Part shown: in pieces, positions 1 through 7,110 of the stretch | How the letters are laid out: every line of letters begins with the position of its first letter | Position numbering within the stretch: position 1 is the first letter of the stretch | DNA from: Arthrobacter sp. | GTDB lineage: Bacteria > Actinomycetota > Actinomycetes > Actinomycetales > Micrococcaceae | DNA: 15,161 nucleotides | Reading direction: 5' to 3' | Assembly (NCBI GenBank): GCA_030146405.1 | Contig: JASLBS010000285.1 | Coordinates: forward strand, 1-15,161 | The notes under the pieces: generated by a model | What the model saw: the letters and a program-made list of their open reading frames with translations, nothing else | Database searches by the model: none | What the model was told of the DNA's origin: nothing | Made by a program: the position numbers and the translations under genes

Positions 1-86
1 CCCTTGATCCCAGTGCCGCCGATGTCGACCCCGATCACGGTGCCCGGGAGCTTCTTCGATTTCTTCTTGTCGGTGTCCTTGGCCAT
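1..86 (-). CDS. ppgK: Polyphosphate (ROK-family) glucokinase, N-terminal fragment
   Basis: Only the first 28 codons lie in the window; the rest is beyond the left edge. After a lysine-rich start (MAKDTDKKKSKK) the protein reads GTVIGVDIGGTGIKG, the phosphate-1 motif of ROK-family sugar kinases. In actinobacteria this form, with a short lysine-rich leader and DIGGTGIKG, is typical of strictly polyphosphate- or polyphosphate/ATP-dependent glucokinases, which phosphorylate glucose to glucose-6-phosphate in the cytoplasm. The ATG at 84-86 is preceded by a GGAG ribosome-binding site four to five bases away. It lies 77 bp downstream of map on the same strand, so the two may be co-transcribed. The ROK assignment is firm; the polyphosphate specificity is inferred from family resemblance and could be wrong, because the substrate-determining part is missing. 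Confidence 0.78.
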   Translation of the reverse strand, partial: MAKDTDKKKSKKLPGTVIGVDIGGTGIK

Positions 87-163
87 TGTTCTCCGTCGAG
101 GTGGGCCGGCACGAGCCGGTGAGGGATGAAGTCCTGCACGGGGTGGAGCTGGGGCGGTACCGG

Positions 164-1042
164 TCAGGGCAGGGTCAGGATCTCGGCGCCGCTGTCGGTG
201 ACCAGGAGGGTGTGCTCGAACTGCGCCGTCCTTCTCCTGTCCTTCGTGACCACGGTCCAGTCATCAGCCCACATGTCCCACTGGATGGTACCGAGGGTCA
301 GCATCGGCTCGATCGTGAAGACCATTCCCGGTTCGATCACGCGGTTGTAGGCGGGGGCGGCGTCGTAGTGCGGGATGATCAGGCCCGTGTGGAAGGCCTC
401 ACCGACGCCGTGCCCGGTGAAGTCGCGCACCACGCCGTAACCGAAGCGCTTGGCGTAGGACTCGATGGTGCGGCCGATCACGTTGATCTCGCGTCCCGGG
501 GCCACCGCCCGGATGGCCCGGTGCAGGGACTCCTGGGTGCGCTCCACGAGAAGTCGGGACTGCTCGTCGACCTCGCCCACGCAGAACGTGTAGTTGGTGT
601 CACCGTGCACTCCATCCTTGTACGCCGTGATGTCGACGTTCAGGATGTCACCGTCCTGGAGCACGGTGGAATCGGGGATGCCGTGGCAGATGACCTCGTT
701 CAGGGAGGAGCAGATGGATTTGGGGAAGCCACGGTACCCGAGGGTGGACGGGTAGGCGCCGTGATCCAGGATGAACTCGTGGCCGATCCGGTCGAGTTCG
801 TCGGTGGTGACACCCGGCTGCGCGTGAAGGCCCACCTCGACGATCGCCTGTGCCGCGATCTTCCCGGCCACGCGGATCTTCTCGATGGTCTCCGGCGTCT
901 TCACCTCGGAACCGGTGAACGGCTGGGGAGCCTTGCGGCCCACGTACTCGGGCCGCACGATGCTCGAGGGAACGGGGCGCTGCGGTGAGACGGTACCGGG
1001 CGTCAGGGTACCGACGGGCGCGGTCGCGGAAGACTGGGGCAT
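164..1042 (-). CDS. map: Type I methionine aminopeptidase (MapB / MetAP1c type)
   Basis: 292 residues. Removes the initiator methionine from nascent proteins in the cytoplasm. All five metal ligands of the pita-bread fold are visible: Asp137, Asp148, His211 (in TGHGVGEAFH), Glu245 (FTIEPM) and Glu276 (QFEHT); His120 in CHGIPD is the conserved substrate-side histidine. Residues 1 to about 45 are a proline-rich extension (QRPVPSSIVRPEYVG) like that of the mycobacterial MapB/MetAP1c protein, where it resembles an SH3-binding motif and is thought to place the enzyme at the ribosome. The frame stays open to 1174, but the start at 1042 (MPQSSATAP) is preferred. It matches the mycobacterial N-terminus, is preceded by an AAGGG element and a TAGGAT -10 box, and does not run into the divergent small gene. 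ppgK follows on the same strand. Confidence 0.97.
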   Translation of the reverse strand: MPQSSATAPVGTLTPGTVSPQRPVPSSIVRPEYVGRKAPQPFTGSEVKTPETIEKIRVAGKIAAQAIVEVGLHAQPGVTTDELDRIGHEFILDHGAYPSTLGYRGFPKSICSSLNEVICHGIPDSTVLQDGDILNVDITAYKDGVHGDTNYTFCVGEVDEQSRLLVERTQESLHRAIRAVAPGREINVIGRTIESYAKRFGYGVVRDFTGHGVGEAFHTGLIIPHYDAAPAYNRVIEPGMVFTIEPMLTLGTIQWDMWADDWTVVTKDRRRTAQFEHTLLVTDSGAEILTLP

Positions 1043-1049
1043 ACCCTTG

Positions 1050-1055
1050 ATCCTA
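1050..1055 (-). promoter_or_regulatory. Predicted -10 box of map
   Basis: Reading on the minus strand, TAGGAT is followed by seven bases (CAAGGGT) and then the map ATG. Transcription would begin at or within a base of the start codon, giving a leaderless or nearly leaderless mRNA. The -35 region is weak (TTCGGT-like). The same region contains the palindrome CCTATAGG (1052-1059), so divergent initiation toward the small gene at 1142 is conceivable but not shown. Confidence 0.5.
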
Positions 1056-1141
1056 TAGGTGGGCGGGTCGGTGACCGAAAGGTGGCGCCCCGTCTTCCCG
1101 GCCGGAGACACGGGGTCGTGTCCTGAATCAAGGAGGTCTGT

Positions 1142-1309
1142 ATGACGGAGTACTGGTTCAATGTGCGGACGCACGAGGTCGAGGAGGACCGGCAGTCGGA
1201 CTGGTCCCAGTTGATCGGGCCCTACCCCACGCGTGCCGAGGCGGAGAACGCCCTCGAGAAGGTCCGTCAGCGCAATGAGGCATGGGATGCGGAGGACGAG
1301 GAGGACTGA
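1142..1309 (+). CDS. Small acidic SPOR-domain-like protein (55 aa)
   Basis: 55 codons from ATG 1142 to TGA 1307-1309, with one of the best ribosome-binding sites in the window (AAGGAGG at 1130-1136, five bases before ATG). The protein begins MTEYWFNVRTHEVEED, continues with WSQLIGPYPTRAEAENAL, and ends in an acidic tail (WDAEDEED). The GPYPTRAEAENAL segment resembles the second half of a SPOR repeat (a 'gPf.treeAe..l' pattern), and similar 55-70-residue proteins in Arthrobacter-type genomes are annotated as SPOR domain-containing. There is no signal peptide or membrane segment, so it is predicted cytoplasmic, and peptidoglycan binding as in larger SPOR proteins is doubtful. Its role is unknown. 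It is divergent from map and convergent with panB. Confidence is high that it is a gene and moderate for the family. Confidence 0.85.
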   Translation: MTEYWFNVRTHEVEEDRQSDWSQLIGPYPTRAEAENALEKVRQRNEAWDAEDEED

Positions 1310-1393
1310 GGTTCTCCTGACCCGACCCCTATCGTGTCTGCTGTCCGTCGGAGGTCCCGTCCGGCTTCCTGTCGGAGGTCGGAGGGCTTCGTC

Positions 1394-2272
1394 TCAGAAG
1401 GAGTGCTCGGGGCCGGGGAACGTGCCGTCCCGCACCTCGTCGCCGTAGGCCCGGGCCGCATCGCCGAGGACACTCCGTACATCCGCGTACTGCTTCACGA
1501 ATCTCGCCTGCCGCCCCCCGCGGAGGCCCGCCATGTCCTGCCACACGAGCACCTGTCCGGTGGTGCCGGAGCCCGCGCCGATACCGATGGTGGGCACGGG
1601 GACAGTCGCCTCCACCGCTGCGGCCGTCTCGGCGGGCACCATCTCCATCAGTACACAGAAGGCACCGGCGTCCGAGAGCGCGACGGCGTCGTCGACGATC
1701 CGCTGCGAGGCGTTCCCCCGTCCCTGCACGCGGTATCCGCCGAGGGCGTGCTCGCTCTGCGGGGTGAATCCGATGTGGGCCATGACCGGGATGCCCGCGC
1801 GGACGAGGGCACGCACCGTCTCGGCATACGCGGCACCGCCCTCCATCTTCACGGCATGCACCAGACCCTCCTTCAGAAGCCGGACCGAGGACTCCACGGC
1901 CTGCTGGGGTGAGACCTCGTAGCTGCCGAACGGAAGATCCGCCACCACGAGTGACCGGCTGGTGGCCCTGCTCACCGCACGACTGAACAGGATCATCTCG
2001 TCGAGGGTGATGGGCAGCGTGGTCGCGTGCCCCAGTACATTGTTCGCCGCGGAATCACCGACGAGCAGCACCTCGATCCCTGCCACGTCGAAGATCTCCG
2101 CCGCGTACTGGTCGTAGGCGGTGAGCATGGCGAAACGAGTGCCCTGGTCCTTGGCCTGCTGCAGGTGGTGGGTCCGGATCCGCGTGATGGGCTTCGGCGC
2201 CGCTGGGACCGTCGTCGTCGAGGCTGCGGCGGCTCCCGCTCCGTAGGGGGCAGGGAGTTCGGCGGAAGTCAT
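1394..2272 (-). CDS. panB: 3-methyl-2-oxobutanoate hydroxymethyltransferase
   Basis: 292 residues. Transfers a hydroxymethyl group from 5,10-methylene-tetrahydrofolate to alpha-ketoisovalerate to make ketopantoate, the first committed step of pantothenate and CoA synthesis, in the cytoplasm. Family motifs appear in order: MLTAYD (49-54), VGDSAANNVLG (71-81), DLPFGSYE (112-119), VKMEGG (141-146), HIGFTPQS (166-173), LMEMVPAE (208-215), TIGIGAGSGTTGQVLVWQD (228-246) and FVKQYAD (258-264). The Mg2+ ligands correspond to Asp73, Asp112 and Glu144, and the catalytic acid to Glu210. The first ~28 residues are an alanine/threonine-rich extension, common in actinobacteria. No panC or panD is in the window. 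The start at 2272 is supported by a TAGGCT box six bases upstream, suggesting a leaderless mRNA; an out-of-frame ATG at 2276 is not used. Confidence 0.97.
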   Translation of the reverse strand: MTSAELPAPYGAGAAAASTTTVPAAPKPITRIRTHHLQQAKDQGTRFAMLTAYDQYAAEIFDVAGIEVLLVGDSAANNVLGHATTLPITLDEMILFSRAVSRATSRSLVVADLPFGSYEVSPQQAVESSVRLLKEGLVHAVKMEGGAAYAETVRALVRAGIPVMAHIGFTPQSEHALGGYRVQGRGNASQRIVDDAVALSDAGAFCVLMEMVPAETAAAVEATVPVPTIGIGAGSGTTGQVLVWQDMAGLRGGRQARFVKQYADVRSVLGDAARAYGDEVRDGTFPGPEHSF

Positions 2273-2663
2273 GCATCGAGCCTACTGGACCGTCCGGTAC
2301 CGGCGCCGGTTCCGGAGGGTCCCTTGCCGCCTACCGCCCGACGTTCTGCCGGGTCCTCTACCCGGCCGCCGCCCTGCGACCGGATTTTCTCCGCCGGAAC
2401 CCCTCACGGGCTGTCATCGGCCGGGCGCACCGCTGGATCAGACCGTGTAACCGCCCGTTAACGTGGGTACGCCAGAATGGCCGGAACCTCCCGCGCCGAA
2501 TCCGTGCCCGCACATCAGTAGAGTGATGAGCGGCAGGGCGCTCCGTGCGCCCCTCGAGCGCCGCGACGGGGCACCACCCCGGACGGGCACGACGTCGGGC
2601 AGAAACGATCCACCACCTCCGGAACCGGGGTGGGCAGGACGACGAGAAGGAATGAGGGTGGCC
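2273..2663 (+). other. Non-coding leader region between panB and glnA2
   Basis: 391 bp without a gene of its own. It holds the panB promoter at its left end. A candidate half GlnR site lies at 2447-2462 (GTAAC, six bases, TTAAC) and a possible -10 (TAGAGT) at 2519-2524. Downstream are several short hairpins: GGGCGC/GCGCCC at 2536-2552, an alternative pairing GGCGCT (2537-2542) with AGCGCC (2557-2562), CGGGG/CCCCG at 2567-2581, and a CCACC-CCGG/CCGG-GGTGG stem at 2613-2633 just before the ribosome-binding site. The frame of glnA2 is open through much of this stretch, but composition and family length argue against translation. Confidence 0.5.
2279..2284 (-). promoter_or_regulatory. Predicted -10 box of panB (leaderless)
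   Basis: On the minus strand TAGGCT is followed by exactly six bases and then the panB ATG, so the transcript would start on the A of the start codon. There is no ribosome-binding site between. The expected -35 position falls inside a run of four CCGG tetramers spaced every six bases (2294-2315), with no TTGACA-like match. Confidence 0.5.
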
Positions 2664-4004
2664 ATGGACCGGCAGCAGGAATTCGTATTGCGAACCATCG
2701 AGGAGCGCGACGTCCGGTACGTGCGCCTCTGGTTCACCGACGTCGTCGGTTCCCTCAAATCAGTGGCCCTCGCACCCGCCGAGGTGGAGGGCGCATTCGA
2801 GGAAGGCCTCGGGTTCGACGGATCCTCCATCGAGGGCCTGGCCCGCGTGTACGAGTCCGACATGCTGGCGCAGCCGGATCCCTCCACCTTCCAGATCCTG
2901 CCGTGGCGCGGGGACACCGAACAGACCTCCCGCATGTTCTGCGACATCCTGACCCCGGACGGCCAGCCCTCCACAGCGGACCCGCGGGGTGTGCTCAAGA
3001 GGACCCTCGCCAAGGCCGCCGACATGGGCTTCACCTGCTACACGCACCCCGAGATCGAGTTCTACCTGCTGAAATCGGCGGAGGTCGGCACCGACGGGCA
3101 GCCGATCCCCGTGGACCACGCGGGCTACTTCGACCACGTGCCCGGGGGCGTGGCACAGGACTTCCGGCGCAACGCCGTCGCGATGCTGGAGTCCGTGGGG
3201 ATCTCGGTGGAGTTCAGCCACCACGAGGCCGGACCAGGTCAGAACGAGATCGACCTGCGGTACGCGGACGCCCTGCAGACGGCCGACAACATCATGACGT
3301 TCCGTACCATCATCAAGGAGGTGGCACTCACCTCCAACAGCTATGCGACCTTCATGCCCAAGCCCTTCTCCGAGCACCCGGGCTCCGGGATGCACACCCA
3401 CTTCTCCCTGTTCGAGGGGGACTCCAACGCCTTCTTCGAAGCCGGAGCCGAGTTCCAGCTCTCCACGACGGCCCGCCAGTTCATCGCGGGGATCCTGCGG
3501 CACGCGCCCGAGTTCACCGCCGTCACGAACCAGTTCGTCAACTCCTACAAGCGGCTCTGGGGTGGCGGAGAAGCTCCCAGCTACCTCTCCTGGGGGCACA
3601 ACAACCGCTCGGCGCTGGTCCGCGTGCCGCTCTACAAGCCGAACAAGGGTCAGTCCGCGCGGGTCGAGTACCGCGGTATCGATTCGGCGAGCAATCCCTA
3701 CCTCGCCTACTCGGTGCTCCTCGGGGCCGGTCTCAAGGGTATCGAGGAGGGCTACGAGCTCCCATCCGCGGCCGAGGACGACGTCTGGGGCCTGACCGCC
3801 GCGGAGCGTCGTGCCATGGGGCACGACCCGCTGCCGGCGAGCCTGCACGATGCCATCCGTGTCATGGAGGAGTCGGAGCTGGTGGCGGACATCCTGGGTG
3901 AGCAGGTGTTCGAGAACTTCCTGCGGAACAAGCGCGCCGAGTGGTACGACTACCGGATCCAGGTCACACCCTACGAGCTCCGCCGGAACCTGAACATCCT
4001 CTGA
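2664..4004 (+). CDS. glnA2: Glutamine synthetase-like enzyme GlnA2 (GSI family)
   Basis: 446 residues, the same length as mycobacterial GlnA2. It has a full GSI active site: FDGSSIEG (51-58), Glu130 and Glu132 (HPEIEF), Glu188 (HHEAGPGQNEID) and Glu195, His244 (GSGMHTH), the flap Glu303 (GGEAPSYL) and Glu335 (RVEYR). It therefore should ligate an amine to the gamma-carboxyl of glutamate using ATP. Where classical GSI carries LYELPPEE, this protein reads GYELPSAAED and has a shorter C-terminal segment, so GlnE control is doubtful. Streptomyces coelicolor relatives of this type have been reported to glutamylate polyamines rather than make glutamine, so the substrate is open. The start at 2664 (MDRQQEF) has GAGGG five bases upstream and matches the family; ATG 2652 and 2463 are less likely. 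glnE follows 41 bp downstream. Confidence 0.93.
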   Translation: MDRQQEFVLRTIEERDVRYVRLWFTDVVGSLKSVALAPAEVEGAFEEGLGFDGSSIEGLARVYESDMLAQPDPSTFQILPWRGDTEQTSRMFCDILTPDGQPSTADPRGVLKRTLAKAADMGFTCYTHPEIEFYLLKSAEVGTDGQPIPVDHAGYFDHVPGGVAQDFRRNAVAMLESVGISVEFSHHEAGPGQNEIDLRYADALQTADNIMTFRTIIKEVALTSNSYATFMPKPFSEHPGSGMHTHFSLFEGDSNAFFEAGAEFQLSTTARQFIAGILRHAPEFTAVTNQFVNSYKRLWGGGEAPSYLSWGHNNRSALVRVPLYKPNKGQSARVEYRGIDSASNPYLAYSVLLGAGLKGIEEGYELPSAAEDDVWGLTAAERRAMGHDPLPASLHDAIRVMEESELVADILGEQVFENFLRNKRAEWYDYRIQVTPYELRRNLNIL

Positions 4005-4033
4005 TCGGGCTCCGGCGCGGACCGATGGTTGGC

Positions 4034-4039
4034 TAGGGT
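4034..4039 (+). promoter_or_regulatory. Predicted -10 box of glnE (leaderless)
   Basis: TAGGGT is followed by exactly six bases and then ATG 4046, with no ribosome-binding site between. This suggests that glnE has its own leaderless promoter in the 41-bp gap behind glnA2, possibly in addition to read-through from glnA2. No convincing -35 hexamer is visible. Confidence 0.45.
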
Positions 4040-4045
4040 TGCTCC

Positions 4046-7000
4046 ATGAGCCTTAACCGCAAGCTGATCAGTTATGGCTTCACCGATCTCGAGAAGAGCC
4101 GTCGGTTCCTGGATGCGCCGGAACTGCACGACCTCAATGACGACCAGCTGTTCGGGGGACTCGCGGTCTCCGCGAACCCGGATCTCGCGCTGCAGTCCTT
4201 CGTGCGGCTGCTCGCCGTCGACCGCAGGGCCGCGGTGGCGGCATTCGGCGACGATCAGCGTCGGGCCCCGCTGTTCCGGCTCCTCGGGGCATCGGAGGCC
4301 CTCGGCGAGTTCCTCATGCGCCACCCGGAACACCTCGACGTGGTCCGGGCAGGTCCTGCGACCCCGGAGATCGTGCAGCCCGATGCACTGAGGTCGGCGC
4401 TGCTGGAATCGGTCGATGCCGATCCTGCCGAGGACAACCCGGTGGCCGCACTCACGGGAGTCGACGCCTACCGGCGACTGCGGGTCACCTACCGCCGGTA
4501 CCTGACGGACCTCGCCGTCCGCGACCTGTCCCACTGGGCACCCCTGGACTACCTGCCGATCGTGGCCCGTGAACTGAGCGATCTGGCGGCCGCGGCGCTG
4601 GAAGCCGCCCTGGCCGTGGCCCGCGCCGAGCTCGGCGAAGTGTACGGGACGGACGTGGTGGAGCGCGTGAAGCTCGCCGTGATCGCGATGGGCAAGTGTG
4701 GCGCCCGGGAGCTCAACTACATCTCCGACGTCGACGTCGTCTACGTGGTGGAGGGTGACGAGGTCGACGAGACGCTGCTGACGAGGATCGGGACCGGGCT
4801 GGCCTCGGGGATGGCCCGTGGCGTGTACTCGTCAGCACCCGAACCGGCGCTGTGGGAGGTGGACGCCAATCTGCGTCCCGAGGGCAAGGACGGGCAATTG
4901 GTCCGGACCCTTCAGTCCCATGTCTCGTACTACGAGCGGTGGGCGAAGACCTGGGAGTTCCAGGCACTGTTGAAGGCACGAGCCGTCGCGGGGGACCCGG
5001 GGCTGGGCGCGCGCTACGAGAAGGCCATCGCCCCCTTCGTCTGGGCGTCCTCGCAGCGGGAGGGCTTCGTCGAGGCGGTGCGGGCGATGCGCCGAAGGGT
5101 CACCGACAACATCCCACGGGAGGAGGAGGGGCGGCAGCTCAAGCTCGGTCCCGGAGGACTGCGGGACGTCGAGTTCTCCGTGCAGCTGCTGCAGCTGGTC
5201 CACGGCCGGCTCGACGAGTCGCTCCGTGTCCGCGATACCGTGACGGCGATCGGCGCACTCAGTGCCGCAGGGTACGTCGGCCGCTCCGATGCCCTCGACC
5301 TCGACGACGCGTACCGTTATCTGCGGGTCTTGGAACACCGGATCCAGCTCGCGCACCTGCGCCGCACCCACCTGATGCCCCAGGACGACACAGCGCTGCG
5401 AGCGCTCGCGCGGTCGTCCGAGGGGTCCATGGTGACTGCGCGACCCAGCGCACAGAACCTCCACGACAAGTGGCAGCGCACCCGGAAGCTCGTGAAGCGG
5501 CTCCACGAGTCGATCTTCTATCGTCCGCTGCTGAACAACGCCGCCACCCTGCGGCCCGAGGACGTCCAATTGACGGCAGAGGCAGCCCAGGCCAGGTTGT
5601 CCGCCCTCGGGTACCAGGATCCGCGTGGGGCGATGCGCCACATCGAAGCCCTGACGGGCGGGCTCCGGCGCCGCGCCATGCTCCAGCGGCAGCTTCTTCC
5701 CATCCTGCTGGCGTGGTTCGCGGACGGCGTGGATCCCGATGCAGGGCTGCTGGGCTTCCGCCGGCTCAGCGAGTCGCTCGGTGAGAGCCACTGGTATCTC
5801 GGCATGTTGCGTGACTCCAATGCCGCGGCAGAGCGCCTGTGTGCCGTGCTGTCCAGCAGCCGGTTCATCACGGATCTCCTCGAGGTGTCGCCGGAGTCCA
5901 CCAAGTGGCTCGGATCGGACGCGGCGCTCGTGCCCGATTCCTTCGAGGCGCAGTGGCAGGAGATCCGGTCCAAGATGTCGCGGCACCCGGATGCGGGCGA
6001 AGCGATCCGGCTCATTCGCCTGATCCGGCGTCGTGAGTTGCTCCGCATCGCCATCGCCGACAGCGCGAACCTGCTCTCACAGTCCGAGGTGGGGGAGGCC
6101 CTGGCCGACGCCGACCGGGCCGCGGTCCTCGGGGCACTGCACGTCGCCGAGAACCAGCTCTACGGGAGCGGCGAGGAGCAGCTCACCGACGTCGTCGTGA
6201 TGGCCATGGGACGACAGGGGGGCCGGGAGATCACCTACGGCTCGGACGCGGACGTCATCTTCGTGCACCGACCCCTGCCCGGCGTGGACGGGTCGGCTGC
6301 CCAGAAACAGGCGGAGAAGCTCGTGGCGCGCCTGGGGGCACTGCTGACGCAACCCTGCAAGCCCCCGGTCCAGGCGGAGCGTGTCCTGGAGATCGACGTC
6401 GCCCTGCGGCCGGAGGGCAAGCAGGGGGCCATGGTGCGCTCGCTCGATTCCTACAAGGAGTACTACCGCCGCTGGTCCCTCGCCTGGGAGTCGCAGGCGC
6501 TTCTGCGTGCGCGCCCGCTCGCGGGTGATGACGGACTTGCGGCGGAGTTCGTGGACCTCATCGATCCGCTGCGGTATCCCGCGGAGCTGCACGAGACCGA
6601 TGTACGGGAGATCCGGCGCATCAAGGCCCGGGTGGAAGCGGAGCGGCTTCCCCGTGGCGCAGACCCGTCACGCCACCTCAAGCTCGGGCGGGGAGCGTTG
6701 AGTGACGTCGAGTGGCTGGTGCAGCTCCTCCAGTTGCAGCACGCCCATGCCGTTCCGGCGCTCCGGGTCCAGTCCACCCTCGCCGGTCTCGGCGCCTGCG
6801 CCGACGAAGGACTGCTACCCACGGAGGACGCCGCCGTGCTGCGCGAGAGCTGGAGCCTCGCCTCCCGCATCCGGGCGGCGAACGTCATCTGGAGCGGTCG
6901 GGGCTCGGACCTCCTGCCCTCCTCCCGGAGGGACCTCGAGGCCGTGGCACGGTGGTGCGGCTACGGCCCGGGCAGTGGATCGGAACTCGAGGAGGACTAC

Positions 7001-7057
7001 CTCCGGATCACGCGCCGCAGCCGCGCGATCTTCGAGCGGCATTTCTACGGTTTCTAG
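4046..7057 (+). CDS. glnE: Bifunctional glutamine synthetase adenylyltransferase / deadenylase
   Basis: 1003 residues, close to the roughly 990-residue actinobacterial GlnE. It adds AMP to, and removes it from, the conserved tyrosine of glutamine synthetase GlnA1 in response to nitrogen status. It has the expected duplicated architecture. The N-terminal nucleotidyltransferase domain carries MGKCGARELNYISDVDVV, with Asp228 and Asp230 as metal-binding residues. The C-terminal domain carries MGRQGGREITYGSDADVI, with Asp734 and Asp736. Each domain is followed by a repeated RPEGK-type motif and a KLGxGxLxDVE(F/W) motif (LGPGGLRDVEF, LGRGALSDVEW). Both active sites look intact, so both activities are expected. 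It sits between glnA2 and, about 2 kb further on, its substrate gene glnA1. No glnB or glnD is in the window. Confidence 0.98.
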   Translation: MSLNRKLISYGFTDLEKSRRFLDAPELHDLNDDQLFGGLAVSANPDLALQSFVRLLAVDRRAAVAAFGDDQRRAPLFRLLGASEALGEFLMRHPEHLDVVRAGPATPEIVQPDALRSALLESVDADPAEDNPVAALTGVDAYRRLRVTYRRYLTDLAVRDLSHWAPLDYLPIVARELSDLAAAALEAALAVARAELGEVYGTDVVERVKLAVIAMGKCGARELNYISDVDVVYVVEGDEVDETLLTRIGTGLASGMARGVYSSAPEPALWEVDANLRPEGKDGQLVRTLQSHVSYYERWAKTWEFQALLKARAVAGDPGLGARYEKAIAPFVWASSQREGFVEAVRAMRRRVTDNIPREEEGRQLKLGPGGLRDVEFSVQLLQLVHGRLDESLRVRDTVTAIGALSAAGYVGRSDALDLDDAYRYLRVLEHRIQLAHLRRTHLMPQDDTALRALARSSEGSMVTARPSAQNLHDKWQRTRKLVKRLHESIFYRPLLNNAATLRPEDVQLTAEAAQARLSALGYQDPRGAMRHIEALTGGLRRRAMLQRQLLPILLAWFADGVDPDAGLLGFRRLSESLGESHWYLGMLRDSNAAAERLCAVLSSSRFITDLLEVSPESTKWLGSDAALVPDSFEAQWQEIRSKMSRHPDAGEAIRLIRLIRRRELLRIAIADSANLLSQSEVGEALADADRAAVLGALHVAENQLYGSGEEQLTDVVVMAMGRQGGREITYGSDADVIFVHRPLPGVDGSAAQKQAEKLVARLGALLTQPCKPPVQAERVLEIDVALRPEGKQGAMVRSLDSYKEYYRRWSLAWESQALLRARPLAGDDGLAAEFVDLIDPLRYPAELHETDVREIRRIKARVEAERLPRGADPSRHLKLGRGALSDVEWLVQLLQLQHAHAVPALRVQSTLAGLGACADEGLLPTEDAAVLRESWSLASRIRAANVIWSGRGSDLLPSSRRDLEAVARWCGYGPGSGSELEEDYLRITRRSRAIFERHFYGF

Positions 7058-7110
7058 TCCGCGTAGGTCAGTGCGTCACTCACACACCGACCGAACTGGT
7101 CGTCAGCCGA

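Noticed and set aside
86..988. A 300-codon plus-strand open frame antisense to map.
   Set aside because: Mirror frame of map; no plausible protein sequence or ribosome-binding site.
1043..1174. Upstream extension of the map reading frame to 1174.
   Set aside because: It would overlap the start and ribosome-binding site of the divergent 55-aa gene, has no family counterpart, and the start at 1042 has both a -10 box and an AAGGG element.
1347..1380. Direct repeat GTCGGAGGTC (1347-1356 and 1371-1380) between the 55-aa gene and panB.
   Set aside because: Only two short copies, no hairpin and no associated element; probably chance.
2294..2315. Four CCGG tetramers at six-base intervals over the panB -35 region.
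   Set aside because: Striking by eye but simple in GC-rich DNA; no known operator of this form, so not reported as a site.
2463..2663. N-terminal extension of GlnA2 by 67 codons.
   Set aside because: The stretch is Pro/Arg/Gly-rich low-complexity, contains promoter-like and hairpin elements, and the 446-residue protein from 2664 matches the family length.
7058..7110. Possible terminator between the convergent glnE and lipoprotein genes.
   Set aside because: Only a five-base-pair stem (CGACC/GGTCG) is seen; not convincing.
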